A stretch of 64,000 bases of DNA from Microbacterium paraoxydans. GTDB lineage: Bacteria; Actinomycetota; Actinomycetes; Actinomycetales; Microbacteriaceae. Below are positions 54,183-63,266 of this stretch, piece by piece. Location: assembly GCF_018224615.1 (NCBI RefSeq), contig NZ_JAGTUK010000001.1, forward strand, positions 744,001 through 808,000, given 5' to 3'. Positions within the stretch are counted from its first letter, which is position 1. Each line of letters begins with the position of its first letter. Under the pieces are notes generated by a model. That model searched no databases and had not been told where the DNA came from. It saw only the letters and a program-made list of their open reading frames with translations. Both the position numbers and the translations under genes were made by a program.

Positions 54183-57100
54183 TCACGCGATTCGCACCTT
54201 TCGTCGTCCCGAGGGTCGACCGCGAGGAAACTCGATCGCCCCATCAGTTCTCAACCGGTCCAAGACCGAGGCGAGTGATGCGCTATCGGATATCTCAAAT
54301 TCGTAACCGGAGGATTCACCGAATCCCACGAAGTCCCCGGGCAGGAAGCTCAGGATCTCAAGGACGGTCCTCGTTGACAGCGCTCGTCCGTGTTGGCTCA
54401 ACTGCCAGAGGATGTCTTCAGGGTTCTGAGCTGTCGGTGCGACCGTTCTGAGATCAGATTCGTTCAGCTTCGTGCGCAGAGATCGAGCGGCCCCCGCCAC
54501 AGCTTGCAGGAAGGCAGGACTTTCTGTTGGGGCGACCTCGCTCATTCGTTCGACCACCGCACGTCGCGTCGCGTCTGGGACACGACTGTCGGTGACGACC
54601 TCCGCAGCATGACCAGAGATGAGCGCCGGCGTGATGAACTCCGCGGCTTTGGTCGATACATAGAGCGCCGGTCCAATCGAAGACCACGACGCGCTTGTGA
54701 AGTGCGCGAACGTTTCTTGGCTGTCTTGAACCAGGCCCGCGCGAAGGAGCTCGGCGAACATTGCGTCTGGGGTTGCCTCGATTTCGGTGAGCTCCAGGCC
54801 GGGGTGTGCCGGCGACGCCATCAGTTGATCGACAAGCGAGACTCTCTGTGCAGGGGTGAGTACAGCTTTGGCGTTGAGGAGGCGGGGGATCAACGGCTCC
54901 ATCTGCTCACATGTCGCGTCCTCAAGGTCCTCGATAGAGACGACCTCCCCATCAGGGCTCACGAGGAACGTGGCCAGTGCCGAGTCGACGCCCACCTCGG
55001 TTGCGTAGGCTGCGATGTTCGCCACATTCGGGACCGCCCTGCGCTTCCCAACGACCAGAGGCCACGTGTCCTGCGCGACGACGGCGATGTGATGCAAGGC
55101 GGCGTCAGGAGAACTCGCTGCGATGAAGTCGCCCAGCAGCTCGGGAGTCCAAGTCTCGTGCTCAGCGTTGACGACGTCGCTGAGGACTTCCGAGGAGCTA
55201 CAGCTTGAGAGCGTCCGGTCGTCGCTGTCAACGAGGCTGAGGTAGGCGGCCACGTTCTCGGCGCAGTATTTCCACACGGCCGGCTGATGGATGATGTTCT
55301 CGGCGGAGATCGGGCAATCGTCTTCCAGCGCCGCAGCGGCGCGGATGTTGTCGATGCTCAGGTCGTAGCGCTTGGAGGACACGGCCAGTCTCTGGAGCTG
55401 CGGTGACAACACCCGCAGGCTCGGGAGACTGGGCTGCGCGGTAATGAGGAATGAGAACAGCATGTCCGGCGACACGTCTGACTGGTCCTCGGAGAATGCG
55501 TCTAGCTCTGGATGCAAACGGGCGATGACAGCTCGGGCATTCTCGTCGAGGTCGTACGAGTCGACCGCGTCTGCGTTTACCAGGCCGGTGCTCAGTAGAC
55601 GCTTCCGTGTCTCGTCGTCGTCAAGCGTGTCATCGCGTGCCAGGAAGTTGAAGAGGCCAGGCCAGGGCTTGGCTGCAAGGAGCGCAACCAGCTCTTCGCG
55701 ACGACTCGTGGGCGTGTTGAAGTAGCTCTTCAGGAACGCACGCGTGTCATTGTTCTGATGCGTAAGGAAATCGACCAGATCGCTGGCCCAATCGGGGCCG
55801 GTATCCACCGCATGATCAACGATCTCGATGTTCAGGGCGCTACGCGTGCGCAGGAAGTGAGCAGGGGCCTGCTCCATGACGTTCTTCACCGCGTTCTCGG
55901 TCGTGAACGTGAAGTGGATGTTCATCTCGTTGGGCCACACGCTGTTACGGAAAAAGTTGGCGACGTCCACGCCGAGGAACTTCCCATAGAAGACGGTCGC
56001 GTACTCCGCGTAGTAGCGGTCGAGGTGGCCCTGTTTCACGAGATCGCGGGCGAGGTCGGACAGCAAGATCCGATCAACGCTCGCTCCGAAGACCTCGGCC
56101 TTGTACTTGTAGCGATCATCTTTGGCGAGGGTGGCGAAGCTCACGCCCCGAAGCTCAGATATCTGCTCGTCGATTGCCATCAGTTGGTCAGCTTCGAGAG
56201 AGGACAGCTTGTCGAGCCAGTCATTCGGATCCGAGGCTTCGATGAAGAGCAACTTGAGCTTGGCGCGGTCGAAGTTTGTGGCAGTCTCGTGCCCCGAACG
56301 ATGCCTAAGGGTGAGTGTAAGTTGACCGTTCTTGCCGACAGGTCGCCAGAACGAGGCTTCGCTAATCGCGTCGATGCTCAGCTGAGACTCACCCGCAGTC
56401 GCTTCCCGAAGGGTCGCCCCCGTTGCTTTCAGCATGATGGCTAGGCGTTCACCGAGAAGCGCTGCCTGTTGCGCCTGCCGGCGTTGACGATCAAGACCGC
56501 GAAGTATGTCTGCCCGTTTCGTCTGAAGTGTCTCGATTGATGCGTTTATTAGATCACGGCGGCGCTGCTCGAGCGTGTCGAGGACGCTTCCGCGATGGGG
56601 GAGTGCTTCGAAGTCCGCGAGGTGGAAGTTCTTGTAGACGACGAGCGCGAACAAGCGATCCGCGTCGAGGCCCGGTGCCGGTCGATCTACCCAGAGCAGT
56701 CGCTCTGCGTAGACGACGAACTCGTTGCCGATGTTGGTCATCAGGCGCATGTCGGTGGTGTGACGGGCCACGACATCGATGAGTCCTCTATCGATCGTGG
56801 TGTCTGCCGGGAGTCGTAGTTTCTTGAGTACGTCGAGGAAGTGATCGCGAGCGTTGCTGTGCGACAGGAACGGGACGACGGGAATGACGATCTCGAAGAA
56901 CTTCGTGCGGTTCGCCCGCTGTACCGCTATCTCCGCCGCGTCCCTCCTATTGTCAGGAACAGTCTGGGTTCGCGGAACATCGTCGGGAGTGCCCGGCGAA
57001 CTCTTAGCCAGCGCGGCGGTCCCCGTGGTACCGCCGCCGGGTGACGTGCTTGCAGCGTCGTCCGCAGGCTTACCTGCTGCGTCCTTTTGTTGCTGGCCCT

Positions 57101-58019
57101 CTCCGAGCTTCTCGAAGAGGCTGTCCTTGATCGCGTAGACGAATCGCACTGGTTTTCTCGGGCGGTCGTTCCAATGAGATGAGGCGTTCAGCAGCGTGTT
57201 CAGCTCGCGGAGCGAGTCGAAAATCTGGGGGTCGTCGAAACGGTCCAGATCCTCGAACACGACGATCTCTGGTTCGGTTGCCTCGAAAAAGGCAACTAGT
57301 TCGTCTAGGTACTTGTCGAAGTAGGAATCTGTGTTCTCTTCAAAGGTGATCGATGCGCCGCCCGTCGAGAACTGCGACACGGTGCGTCGCCCGAGGTACC
57401 ACCGGACACCCCACAGAACAAGGAAAGCCAGCGCGAAGAAGGCGGTCATCGGGAGCAGATAGCTCTCGGTCCCCAATGCGTTCTGTTCGGGTCGCACCCC
57501 GAACAGCCAGAGCAGGCCAACAAGCGCCGCTGCGACGATGAATGCGTCAATCGCTGCACGCCACCACGTGAGAGCGGGCAGTCGGGCGAATCTCGACGTA
57601 CGAAGCGAGCCTGGCTTGGCTCTGTAAACGAGCTGTTTGACCAACTCCTTCTGAATCCGATTCGTCAGATCCTCACCGTCGTCCGGGCCAAGCGTGTTGA
57701 TGCTAATCCGGAGCGTCTTCCTGGAACGATGGCCGTTGTCCCCCTTCGACGGCTTGGTCCCCTGATGCTTGAGGAACTGATCAAGGATGCTCGACTTCCC
57801 CGAACCATACCGACCTGTAAGAGCGATGTTCCTGTTTCGCGGATCCTCGACTGCCGCGTTGAGGCGCGCGACGTAAGTCCCGTGATCATCAGCGTTGTAT
57901 TCCGGAGCGAGGGTTTGTAACTCGACGTCAGCCACGGGGCTCAACTTTCCGCTTGGCGCGTTTGAGACACGCGGGTGAAGGATGAGCTCGTCGCGAGTCA
58001 TCTGACGATCCGGCGGCAT
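54183..58019 (-). CDS. YobI-like P-loop NTPase with membrane segments
   Basis: 1278 residues. Walker A GRYGSGKSS (Lys75), Walker B EIVVFEDLDRFDD (251-263) and two inserted membrane helices (about 155-174 and 187-209), as in YobI/KAP-type STAND-like NTPases. The large C-terminal part (about 450-1278) is helical repeat-like with no recognised enzyme domain. Such NTPases occur in defence islands. ATG 58019 and ATG 58001 are both possible starts. The low GC suggests horizontal acquisition. Confidence 0.78.
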   Translation of the reverse strand: MPPDRQMTRDELILHPRVSNAPSGKLSPVADVELQTLAPEYNADDHGTYVARLNAAVEDPRNRNIALTGRYGSGKSSILDQFLKHQGTKPSKGDNGHRSRKTLRISINTLGPDDGEDLTNRIQKELVKQLVYRAKPGSLRTSRFARLPALTWWRAAIDAFIVAAALVGLLWLFGVRPEQNALGTESYLLPMTAFFALAFLVLWGVRWYLGRRTVSQFSTGGASITFEENTDSYFDKYLDELVAFFEATEPEIVVFEDLDRFDDPQIFDSLRELNTLLNASSHWNDRPRKPVRFVYAIKDSLFEKLGEGQQQKDAAGKPADDAASTSPGGGTTGTAALAKSSPGTPDDVPRTQTVPDNRRDAAEIAVQRANRTKFFEIVIPVVPFLSHSNARDHFLDVLKKLRLPADTTIDRGLIDVVARHTTDMRLMTNIGNEFVVYAERLLWVDRPAPGLDADRLFALVVYKNFHLADFEALPHRGSVLDTLEQRRRDLINASIETLQTKRADILRGLDRQRRQAQQAALLGERLAIMLKATGATLREATAGESQLSIDAISEASFWRPVGKNGQLTLTLRHRSGHETATNFDRAKLKLLFIEASDPNDWLDKLSSLEADQLMAIDEQISELRGVSFATLAKDDRYKYKAEVFGASVDRILLSDLARDLVKQGHLDRYYAEYATVFYGKFLGVDVANFFRNSVWPNEMNIHFTFTTENAVKNVMEQAPAHFLRTRSALNIEIVDHAVDTGPDWASDLVDFLTHQNNDTRAFLKSYFNTPTSRREELVALLAAKPWPGLFNFLARDDTLDDDETRKRLLSTGLVNADAVDSYDLDENARAVIARLHPELDAFSEDQSDVSPDMLFSFLITAQPSLPSLRVLSPQLQRLAVSSKRYDLSIDNIRAAAALEDDCPISAENIIHQPAVWKYCAENVAAYLSLVDSDDRTLSSCSSSEVLSDVVNAEHETWTPELLGDFIAASSPDAALHHIAVVAQDTWPLVVGKRRAVPNVANIAAYATEVGVDSALATFLVSPDGEVVSIEDLEDATCEQMEPLIPRLLNAKAVLTPAQRVSLVDQLMASPAHPGLELTEIEATPDAMFAELLRAGLVQDSQETFAHFTSASWSSIGPALYVSTKAAEFITPALISGHAAEVVTDSRVPDATRRAVVERMSEVAPTESPAFLQAVAGAARSLRTKLNESDLRTVAPTAQNPEDILWQLSQHGRALSTRTVLEILSFLPGDFVGFGESSGYEFEISDSASLASVLDRLRTDGAIEFPRGRPSGRRKVRIA

Positions 58020-58096
58020 CTGGGCAACGCTGCCTTCTCACGAGTTTAGAAGTGCTACATGACAGCACCTTGGTCCGACGCACCAGCTGACCTATG

Positions 58097-58483
58097 TCAG
58101 TTCGAGAGCGCTGGAGGCCGGCCTGCTCCGCCGTCGCGGTCTCGTACGACTGCATAGTTGGTCCGTGCAGCGTCGTGGCCGAGCTTCTTCGCGACGAACT
58201 CTGACCGCTGCGTACCGTCGGCAGCCGTGTAGGTCTTCACGTAGCCTTCGGCGAGGAACCAGTCAGACCTGCGGAACTTCGAGTACGACTCCTCCGCAGC
58301 GCTCCGGTATTGCACCAGATCGTGGAACGTGGTGTTGACCTTGATGGTCGATCCGTCCTTCTCGCGTCGATAGTGCTCTTGGCCGATCTTCGCGTAGAAG
58401 CGGGCATCGCCGGTGCGGGTGAAGCTGAGCATGGGCTCTGACGCGATGAAACCGGACAGGGACCGCTGAGTATGGAGTGTCAC
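58097..58483 (-). CDS. Single-stranded DNA-binding-like (OB-fold) protein
   Basis: 128 residues resembling SSB: SGFIASEPMLSFTRTGDARF, YRREKDGSTIKVNTTFHDLV, WFLAEGYVKTYT and RSEFVAKKLGHDAA. It is shorter than the housekeeping SSB and lacks the acidic C-terminal tip, as in mobile-element copies. GTG 58483 has GGAGAG. It lies just upstream of the NTPase gene. Confidence 0.72.
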   Translation of the reverse strand: MTLHTQRSLSGFIASEPMLSFTRTGDARFYAKIGQEHYRREKDGSTIKVNTTFHDLVQYRSAAEESYSKFRRSDWFLAEGYVKTYTAADGTQRSEFVAKKLGHDAARTNYAVVRDRDGGAGRPPALSN

Positions 58484-58510
58484 GCGCTCTCCTCGTGAGA
58501 TTCGGCACTG

Positions 58511-59062
58511 CTATGTCGCCGCTTCTACGTTGTTCCGCGGCTCACGGGGCGAACCTGGCGCTCCTCGGCGACCAGGCCGGAGCCCAACACCCCGGTGCAG
58601 TAACTGAGTCCGTACCCGGCTCGGTCCGATGCCGTACCTCTTGCCGATGGCGGCGAGGCTGTGCCCCTGTTCATATAGTTCCACGAACGCGTCGGCCTCG
58701 TTGACCTGGGGGACTCGGTCTCGTGCTTCAACGTCGTGGCGGCGTAGGTGCGCGCGAACGCTCGACCGGTGCAAGTCGTATCGCTGCGCCAGCTCCGATA
58801 CGCGGGCACCCTGGCGGTACTGGCTGACGAGCGCCTCGATCTCTGTCGCGTCCAGGCGTGTTCCAGCCATCTCAATCGATGTCGCCACAGGGCCGCGCAT
58901 GTCACTTCTGGGTGAAGTCGAGGTGCGCCTGGGGAGGAGGAGATTCCCGTCCTTGGCCCGTTCTATCAGGGTTTTCAGCGCCCGCCGGGTGTTCCAGGAC
59001 CCTCTCATTTGGACTACAGATCCCCTCTCCTCGTGATCACTGGGAAGAGGGGTCTTCTGCAT
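58511..59062 (-). CDS. Multi-HTH DNA-binding protein (island paralogue 2)
   Basis: 183 residues with two resolvase-like helix-turn-helix units (about 71-112 and 122-160), closely related to the C-terminal half of the protein at 47632-48639; the two central HTH units of that protein are absent. The N-terminal motif ALKTLIERAKDGNLLL also has a counterpart there. Start is uncertain (59062 or 59010). It closes the island on the right. Confidence 0.65.
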   Translation of the reverse strand: MQKTPLPSDHEERGSVVQMRGSWNTRRALKTLIERAKDGNLLLPRRTSTSPRSDMRGPVATSIEMAGTRLDATEIEALVSQYRQGARVSELAQRYDLHRSSVRAHLRRHDVEARDRVPQVNEADAFVELYEQGHSLAAIGKRYGIGPSRVRTQLLHRGVGLRPGRRGAPGSPREPRNNVEAAT

Positions 59063-59143
59063 CACGGCCCGTTCGGAGGGTGCCGCCGAGGAGTTCTCGC
59101 AGCGGGGACGGGCCCGTCGCTCGTGTGTGACAGGATCGATCGG

Positions 59144-59605
59144 ATGAAGCGGTATGGACCACTGCACGTCGGCGAGAGCGGCCTCCTCATCGGTGATCCT
59201 GGGAGGAAGCACCTGCGGGTGACGTCAGGAGCTCTCGTCTACGTCGATGGCGGCATGGAGCGTGAGTCGTTCCCCTGGGAGGACACCGATGAGGTCGTGC
59301 TGCGGCTGCAGACGACGAGGTTTCGTTTCCCGGGCGTGCTCTCTGGTCTGGCGACGGCGACCTTCGTCGCGGTGACGTCGGAGAGCCCCGACTTCGGGCC
59401 CGAAGACGGTGAGGTGGTTGTGCGCCGCGGTGACACGTCGATCCGGCGGTCGCTCAGCCGGCACCATCTGGGCGGCTACTGGGCGAAGGGCGTCGATGCG
59501 ACGCAACGGATGCTGGACCAGCTCGTGGCGGATGCTCCCAGCCGCGCCCTGGCCGCCCGGCCCGACGCCCTGCTCAACCTCGTGGTGCGGACGGCGAGAC
59601 GGTAG
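59144..59605 (+). CDS. Conserved-looking small protein, function unknown
   Basis: 153 residues, soluble, no recognised domain. High GC and codon use match the core rather than the island. CAGGAT lies 7 bases before ATG 59144, consistent with leaderless expression. Confidence 0.6.
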   Translation: MKRYGPLHVGESGLLIGDPGRKHLRVTSGALVYVDGGMERESFPWEDTDEVVLRLQTTRFRFPGVLSGLATATFVAVTSESPDFGPEDGEVVVRRGDTSIRRSLSRHHLGGYWAKGVDATQRMLDQLVADAPSRALAARPDALLNLVVRTARR

Positions 59606-59640
59606 GGCGCCGCGCTGGAGGGTGATCGAGCGCGGCGCCC
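59605..59640. terminator. Bidirectional terminator
   Basis: Perfect 12-bp stem GGGCGCCGCGCT / AGCGCGGCGCCC with a 12-base loop between convergent genes. Confidence 0.75.
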
Positions 59641-59647
59641 CGTCGTA

Positions 59648-59932
59648 CTAGCGCGCGCGGCGCTCGATCTTCCTCAGGATTTTCTTTCGCTCACGGCGGA
59701 GACGCCACCAGCTTGACGTGGTCTGCACCTGGATCCGCCCCAACTCCTCCAGAGTGGGCAGGCCTCGCGCCGCCAGCTCGCCGCTCAGGGCATCCTTGTC
59801 CCGTTCGCCGGTCGACTCGATGAGTGCGTGTGCCTCACGTACGCTGTCCTGCGCCAACGGGTGCGCTGCGATCAGCTTGTCCACCTCGGCGAGCCGCTGC
59901 ATCAGCTGTTCTGCTGATTCTCGATGAAACAC
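59648..59932 (-). CDS. Small basic helical protein (possible immunity partner)
   Basis: 94 residues, helical, with a strongly basic C-terminus (RRERKKILRKIERRAR). GTG 59932 has GGGAGG 8 bases upstream and begins 4 bases after the stop of the secreted-protein gene, so they share an operon. Size and layout resemble small bacteriocin-immunity proteins; this is only a suggestion. Confidence 0.55.
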   Translation of the reverse strand: MFHRESAEQLMQRLAEVDKLIAAHPLAQDSVREAHALIESTGERDKDALSGELAARGLPTLEELGRIQVQTTSSWWRLRRERKKILRKIERRAR

Positions 59933-59936
59933 TCTC

Positions 59937-60773
59937 TTACCTCCCCAGGATGCAACGGAACGCCCCATAGCCGAATGCCGCGAGCACCGCACCCGGGCTT
60001 CCAGAACTGGCGATCCGCGTGATGGTGGCGCCGTTGATCCCGATGCCGATGAGGCAGCGAACCACCCACGGGGCGAGCCAGATCGGGTCGGCGAGAACGG
60101 GGTACGTGAAGTTGCCGTCCGCGTGATCCACGATCTGCGTCAGTGTGCTGCCGTGGACCTCATAGTGCGTCGGCACGTCAACGCCTTTGGCGTCCTTCGC
60201 CCAGGCCTTGCCGATCGCGACAGCGATCGTGCCGTCGGCGTTGAGGATCGCGGCACCGCCCTCTGTCGACTCGAGGGCTTGTCCCTCTTCCAGGCTGACG
60301 CGGTACTCATATGCCGTCGGAGAGTCCTGTCCGGCGATCGTCGTCAGCATCTGAACACCGGCGTCACCCACGATCACCGAGTTGGAGAAATCTGCGCCGG
60401 GGTACACCACGGTGCCGCCACCCAGCACCGCAGCCGGGGCGGCCTCGGGAGACGATTCGGTCGGCAGATGGATGTCGAGCTGCGCTCCGTCCTCTCCTGT
60501 GAGGCTGACGGGGACGTCGGCTGTCGCCGGAACAGCGGCCGTGCCCTCACCGACCTGGGTGATGCCGGTTCCGGGTCCCGTCGCTGGTGAGAGGAGGAGT
60601 GAGGCGTCTTCGGCGGCGACGTTCTCCAGTGCGGCCCCCGACGTCTCAGGGCCAGCCGTGTCTGCCGCCCACGCGCCGGTCGGTGCGATGACACCTCCGA
60701 TGGTGCACAGAAGCGCCGCGGCCGAAAGTGCGGCCAGTCGTACTGCGCGGGAATGCGCCGTCTTTCTTAACAT
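59937..60773 (-). CDS. Secreted protein with hydrophobic C-terminal peptide
   Basis: 278 residues. Sec signal peptide cleaved after AWA (residue 36), a beta-rich region with YEYRVSLEEG, and YPVLADPIW, an ending seen in many actinobacterial secreted proteins (recalled). The last 46 residues (233-278) form a Gly-rich, hydrophobic, cationic segment with two Cys (240 and 274), bacteriocin-like in composition. ATG 60773 has GGAGG upstream. Function unknown. Confidence 0.6.
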   Translation of the reverse strand: MLRKTAHSRAVRLAALSAAALLCTIGGVIAPTGAWAADTAGPETSGAALENVAAEDASLLLSPATGPGTGITQVGEGTAAVPATADVPVSLTGEDGAQLDIHLPTESSPEAAPAAVLGGGTVVYPGADFSNSVIVGDAGVQMLTTIAGQDSPTAYEYRVSLEEGQALESTEGGAAILNADGTIAVAIGKAWAKDAKGVDVPTHYEVHGSTLTQIVDHADGNFTYPVLADPIWLAPWVVRCLIGIGINGATITRIASSGSPGAVLAAFGYGAFRCILGR

Positions 60774-61276
60774 GTAACCTCCAGTGTGAAACGTGATACC
60801 TCTGATCCCCGCCCCGGCCACCCTCACGAAACCGATCAGGGGAATCAACAGCAGACGTGCACGTCGTGACCCGAATGTGATCCCTTGTCCGCCGATCGGG
60901 GGACACCCGTGCACGCGCCGCGCGGACGTGAGTCGCTCAGCGCTCTCGCCCGGACGAACGACGTGCTCCGCGAAAGAGGGCCGCGGGGTCGGCTCGCGCA
61001 CTCTCGGTTGCCGTCTCCGCTGAGGGGCGCCGGGCGTGGATGGTTGGCGGGACCGAGCACACCGGGTCGCCTCCGCGACGGGCCCGGCATGACGGGAGGG
61101 GCTCAGGCCGGAACCTCCGAGGTCCGGGGGTTCGTCGTATCCGGGGTGCGCTCAGCCGTGCACGCACTCGCGCCAGCTCGCTGGACGACGCAGCACGGAG
61201 TCAAGCTCGAGGACCTCCCCGCGGAGATCCAACCGCGGATCATGAGCGTCGATCAGGCCCGAGAACCGGCAACGGC
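60774..61276. other. Intergenic stretch with no supported gene
   Basis: Open frames here have no recognisable domain or convincing start. A + strand frame near 61200 ends with LEDLPAEIQ, a phrase I associate with small proteins of actinobacterial mobile elements, so it may be a decayed remnant. Confidence 0.45.
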
Positions 61277-61428
61277 ATGGCCCCGCACGTGAACCCGGAC
61301 TGTCGCAACGGGAAACACCCTGCCTGCCGCGGCGACGCATGGATGACACCACCGACACCGAGACCACCTGCAAGTGCCCCTGCCACGTACCACGGAGAAG
61401 CCGCATGACCCACACGCACCAACGGTGA
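61277..61428 (+). pseudogene. Frameshifted small Cys/His-rich protein of mobile-element type
   Basis: From ATG 61277 the frame reads VNPDCRNGKHPACRGDAW; after the TGG at 61340-61342 the continuation expected of this family (DD...C.C.CH) lies in the frame shifted by one base and runs to TGA 61426-61428 with TETTCKCPCHVPRRSR. A one-base deletion is the simplest reading. Similar tiny proteins are frequent in actinobacterial phages and integrative elements (recalled, not searched). Confidence 0.65.
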
Positions 61429-61476
61429 CCAGACCCCGCCTGGCTGCCGCGACCTTCGCTGTAGGGGGTGGGGGGG

Positions 61477-62319
61477 TCACCCCTCGGGGCGCGATCGCTC
61501 CGTACCGGCGGGGGGCGTCGCCGCGGGCTCGGTCACACGACCGCGGATGAAGAACAGCAGCACGAGACCGGTGGCGATCACGGCGAGGTTGCCCAGTCCG
61601 GCGAACGCCGTGAGCGCGCCGTCGGCCGGGTACTGCGTCTGCACGAAGATGCTCGGGTCGGTGCTGGCGTGCAGCAGGATCGGGGCGAGGATCGTGCCCG
61701 TCACCCGCATCGCCAGGTACATGCAGATCCCGAACGCGAACGTGTAGACGACCTGGAGCACGGTCGCGAACGGCGACTGGCCCGACAGCAGGTTGCCGGA
61801 GTGCAGCCCGGCGAAGATCGCGGCCGACACCGCGGCCACCACGACCTCCCGCGCGCCCGCCTTGCGCATCAGGTTCACCACCAGGCCGCGCGTGAGCACC
61901 TCCTCCGCGAAGCCGATCAGCAGGCCGGCCAGCAGCCAGGTCGCCACGACATCGAAGCCCGCCTCGGCATAGTCGATCGTCGCGAAGCGCAGCAGGTTGA
62001 ACACCAGCACCACCGCGATCGCGATCCACATCCAGCCGCGGCCGCGGAGGGGCTGCGGGCCGAAGATCTCCCGCCACCAGCCGACCGAGGCGATGAACCC
62101 GACCAGCAGAAGTGCGCCGACGACCAGCGGCAGCACGTACAGCACGAACACCCCGGCAGCGCTGGCGGGGTCGTCGATCTGCCGCGCGAGGGGCGTGAAG
62201 GCGAGGACCGACAGCCCCTGGTACAGCACGAAGTACACCACGGCGAGCACGAGCGCGCGCCACCAGCCACCCTTCTCCCAGAACGCGGTCCACGGGTTGC
62301 GAGCGGCGGGTGAGGACAC
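61477..62319 (-). CDS. CPBP-family intramembrane metalloprotease
   Basis: 280 residues with about eight membrane helices and the ABI/CPBP motifs: EEVLTRG (Glu pair and Arg), FAGLHSGN (His) and LAPILLHAS (second His region). Family members process membrane proteins or CAAX-like peptides, or provide bacteriocin self-immunity. GTG 62319 has AGGAG upstream. Confidence 0.88.
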   Translation of the reverse strand: MSSPAARNPWTAFWEKGGWWRALVLAVVYFVLYQGLSVLAFTPLARQIDDPASAAGVFVLYVLPLVVGALLLVGFIASVGWWREIFGPQPLRGRGWMWIAIAVVLVFNLLRFATIDYAEAGFDVVATWLLAGLLIGFAEEVLTRGLVVNLMRKAGAREVVVAAVSAAIFAGLHSGNLLSGQSPFATVLQVVYTFAFGICMYLAMRVTGTILAPILLHASTDPSIFVQTQYPADGALTAFAGLGNLAVIATGLVLLFFIRGRVTEPAATPPAGTERSRPEG

Positions 62320-62465
62320 GGGGACTCCTGGGGGTCGGGAAGGGGTCAGGATCAGTGTGGCGCACTGAGACTGGCGACCTCAACATCCCGCGCGCGGATT
62401 AGAGTGAGAGCCATCCGCGCCCTCGCGCGGACGAGCGAGGCGGGCTCCCCGGAAAGAGGACCGCC

Positions 62466-62936
62466 GTGTCGTCCCCCGCTCCCTCCGCGACCGCGGTCTA
62501 CCGCGACGCGCACCGCGCGCTGATGGCCGCTGTGACCGACCGCGCCGGCGTCGCTTTCGGGCTGGACGACGTCGCCGTCTCGGCATCGTGGGACGAACTG
62601 ATCGCCGCGGGCTACGGACTCGCGATCGCCGCTGGCGCGCTCTCCGGCGCGATCGCCGGACTCCGTCGCCGCGGGGTCTCCGTCGCCGACGTGCTCGCCG
62701 AAACGGGCGACGACCGCCATGGCACGATCGAGCGCGCCGACCTGCGCCGTGCGGCCGCGTGGCTCGCCGACGGCCTCGCCCGCGACGACGAGCAGACGCT
62801 CGACGACGTGACGGTGGAGGTGATCGGCACCGATGTGCTGTGGGACTCCAGCGCCCATGCGGACGACGACAGGATCGCTGGGGTCGTGTTCGCGATCGCC
62901 GCCGTCAGCGCGCACGCCGTGCGAAACCGGGGCTGA
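62466..62936 (+). CDS. Small protein, function unknown
   Basis: 156 residues, helical and Ala-rich, no recognised domain and no signal peptide. The GTG start is preceded by GGAAAGAGG. TAGAGT at about 62400 may be its -10. Confidence 0.5.
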   Translation: MSSPAPSATAVYRDAHRALMAAVTDRAGVAFGLDDVAVSASWDELIAAGYGLAIAAGALSGAIAGLRRRGVSVADVLAETGDDRHGTIERADLRRAAAWLADGLARDDEQTLDDVTVEVIGTDVLWDSSAHADDDRIAGVVFAIAAVSAHAVRNRG

Positions 62937-63100
62937 CCGTGGCGACCGGTCACGCCTGCACGGGCCTGACCGATCGCCGAGTGCACGGCCGCGCCGGCCG
63001 CGACACCGATCCGTCGGTCGCCTACCGTGTCAAGCCCCTCCGCCTCGGCCCGGATGCGCGGGAGACTGGCGCTTCACGACCCCGAGGAACGGAGACCCCC

Positions 63101-63262
63101 ATGTCCGACCCGAACAGCAGCAGCGCTGACGATGCCCCCGAGGTCGACGCGGTCGGCGTGGACGCCGACATCGTCACGAACGATCACGACCCGGAGCCCG
63201 ACGACCTTCCGGCCGGTGAGGAGGACGGCGACGACGACATCGACGTCGCCGACCTCCCCTGA
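63101..63262 (+). CDS. Small acidic protein, function unknown
   Basis: 53 residues, about 40% Asp/Glu, probably disordered. ATG 63101 has CGGAGA upstream. Similar acidic micro-proteins occur in many actinobacteria; no role is known. Confidence 0.55.
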   Translation: MSDPNSSSADDAPEVDAVGVDADIVTNDHDPEPDDLPAGEEDGDDDIDVADLP

Positions 63263-63266
63263 CCGC

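Larger units (their letters stand above)
47509..59090. mobile_element. Accessory (defence-type) island downstream of tRNA-Met
   Basis: From here to about 59.1 kb codon use and GC shift visibly (sampled lines of 57% at 50041 and 48% at 57301, versus 70% at 24001). Genes are of accessory type: paired HTH paralogues at the ends, kinase, TPR protein, HEPN-like protein, membrane effector-like pair, YobI-like NTPase and SSB. No integrase, relaxase, phage structural gene or direct repeat was found, so the element class and exact limits are unknown. Confidence 0.55.

Noticed and set aside
60885..61292. Open reading frame of 135 residues
   Set aside because: Arg/Gly-rich composition typical of non-coding high-GC frames; only its last 30 residues look protein-like.
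47451..61440. Integrase gene and att direct repeats for the island
   Set aside because: No integrase-like protein was seen, and the 3' end of tRNA-Met is not repeated near 59.1 or 61.4 kb by reading.
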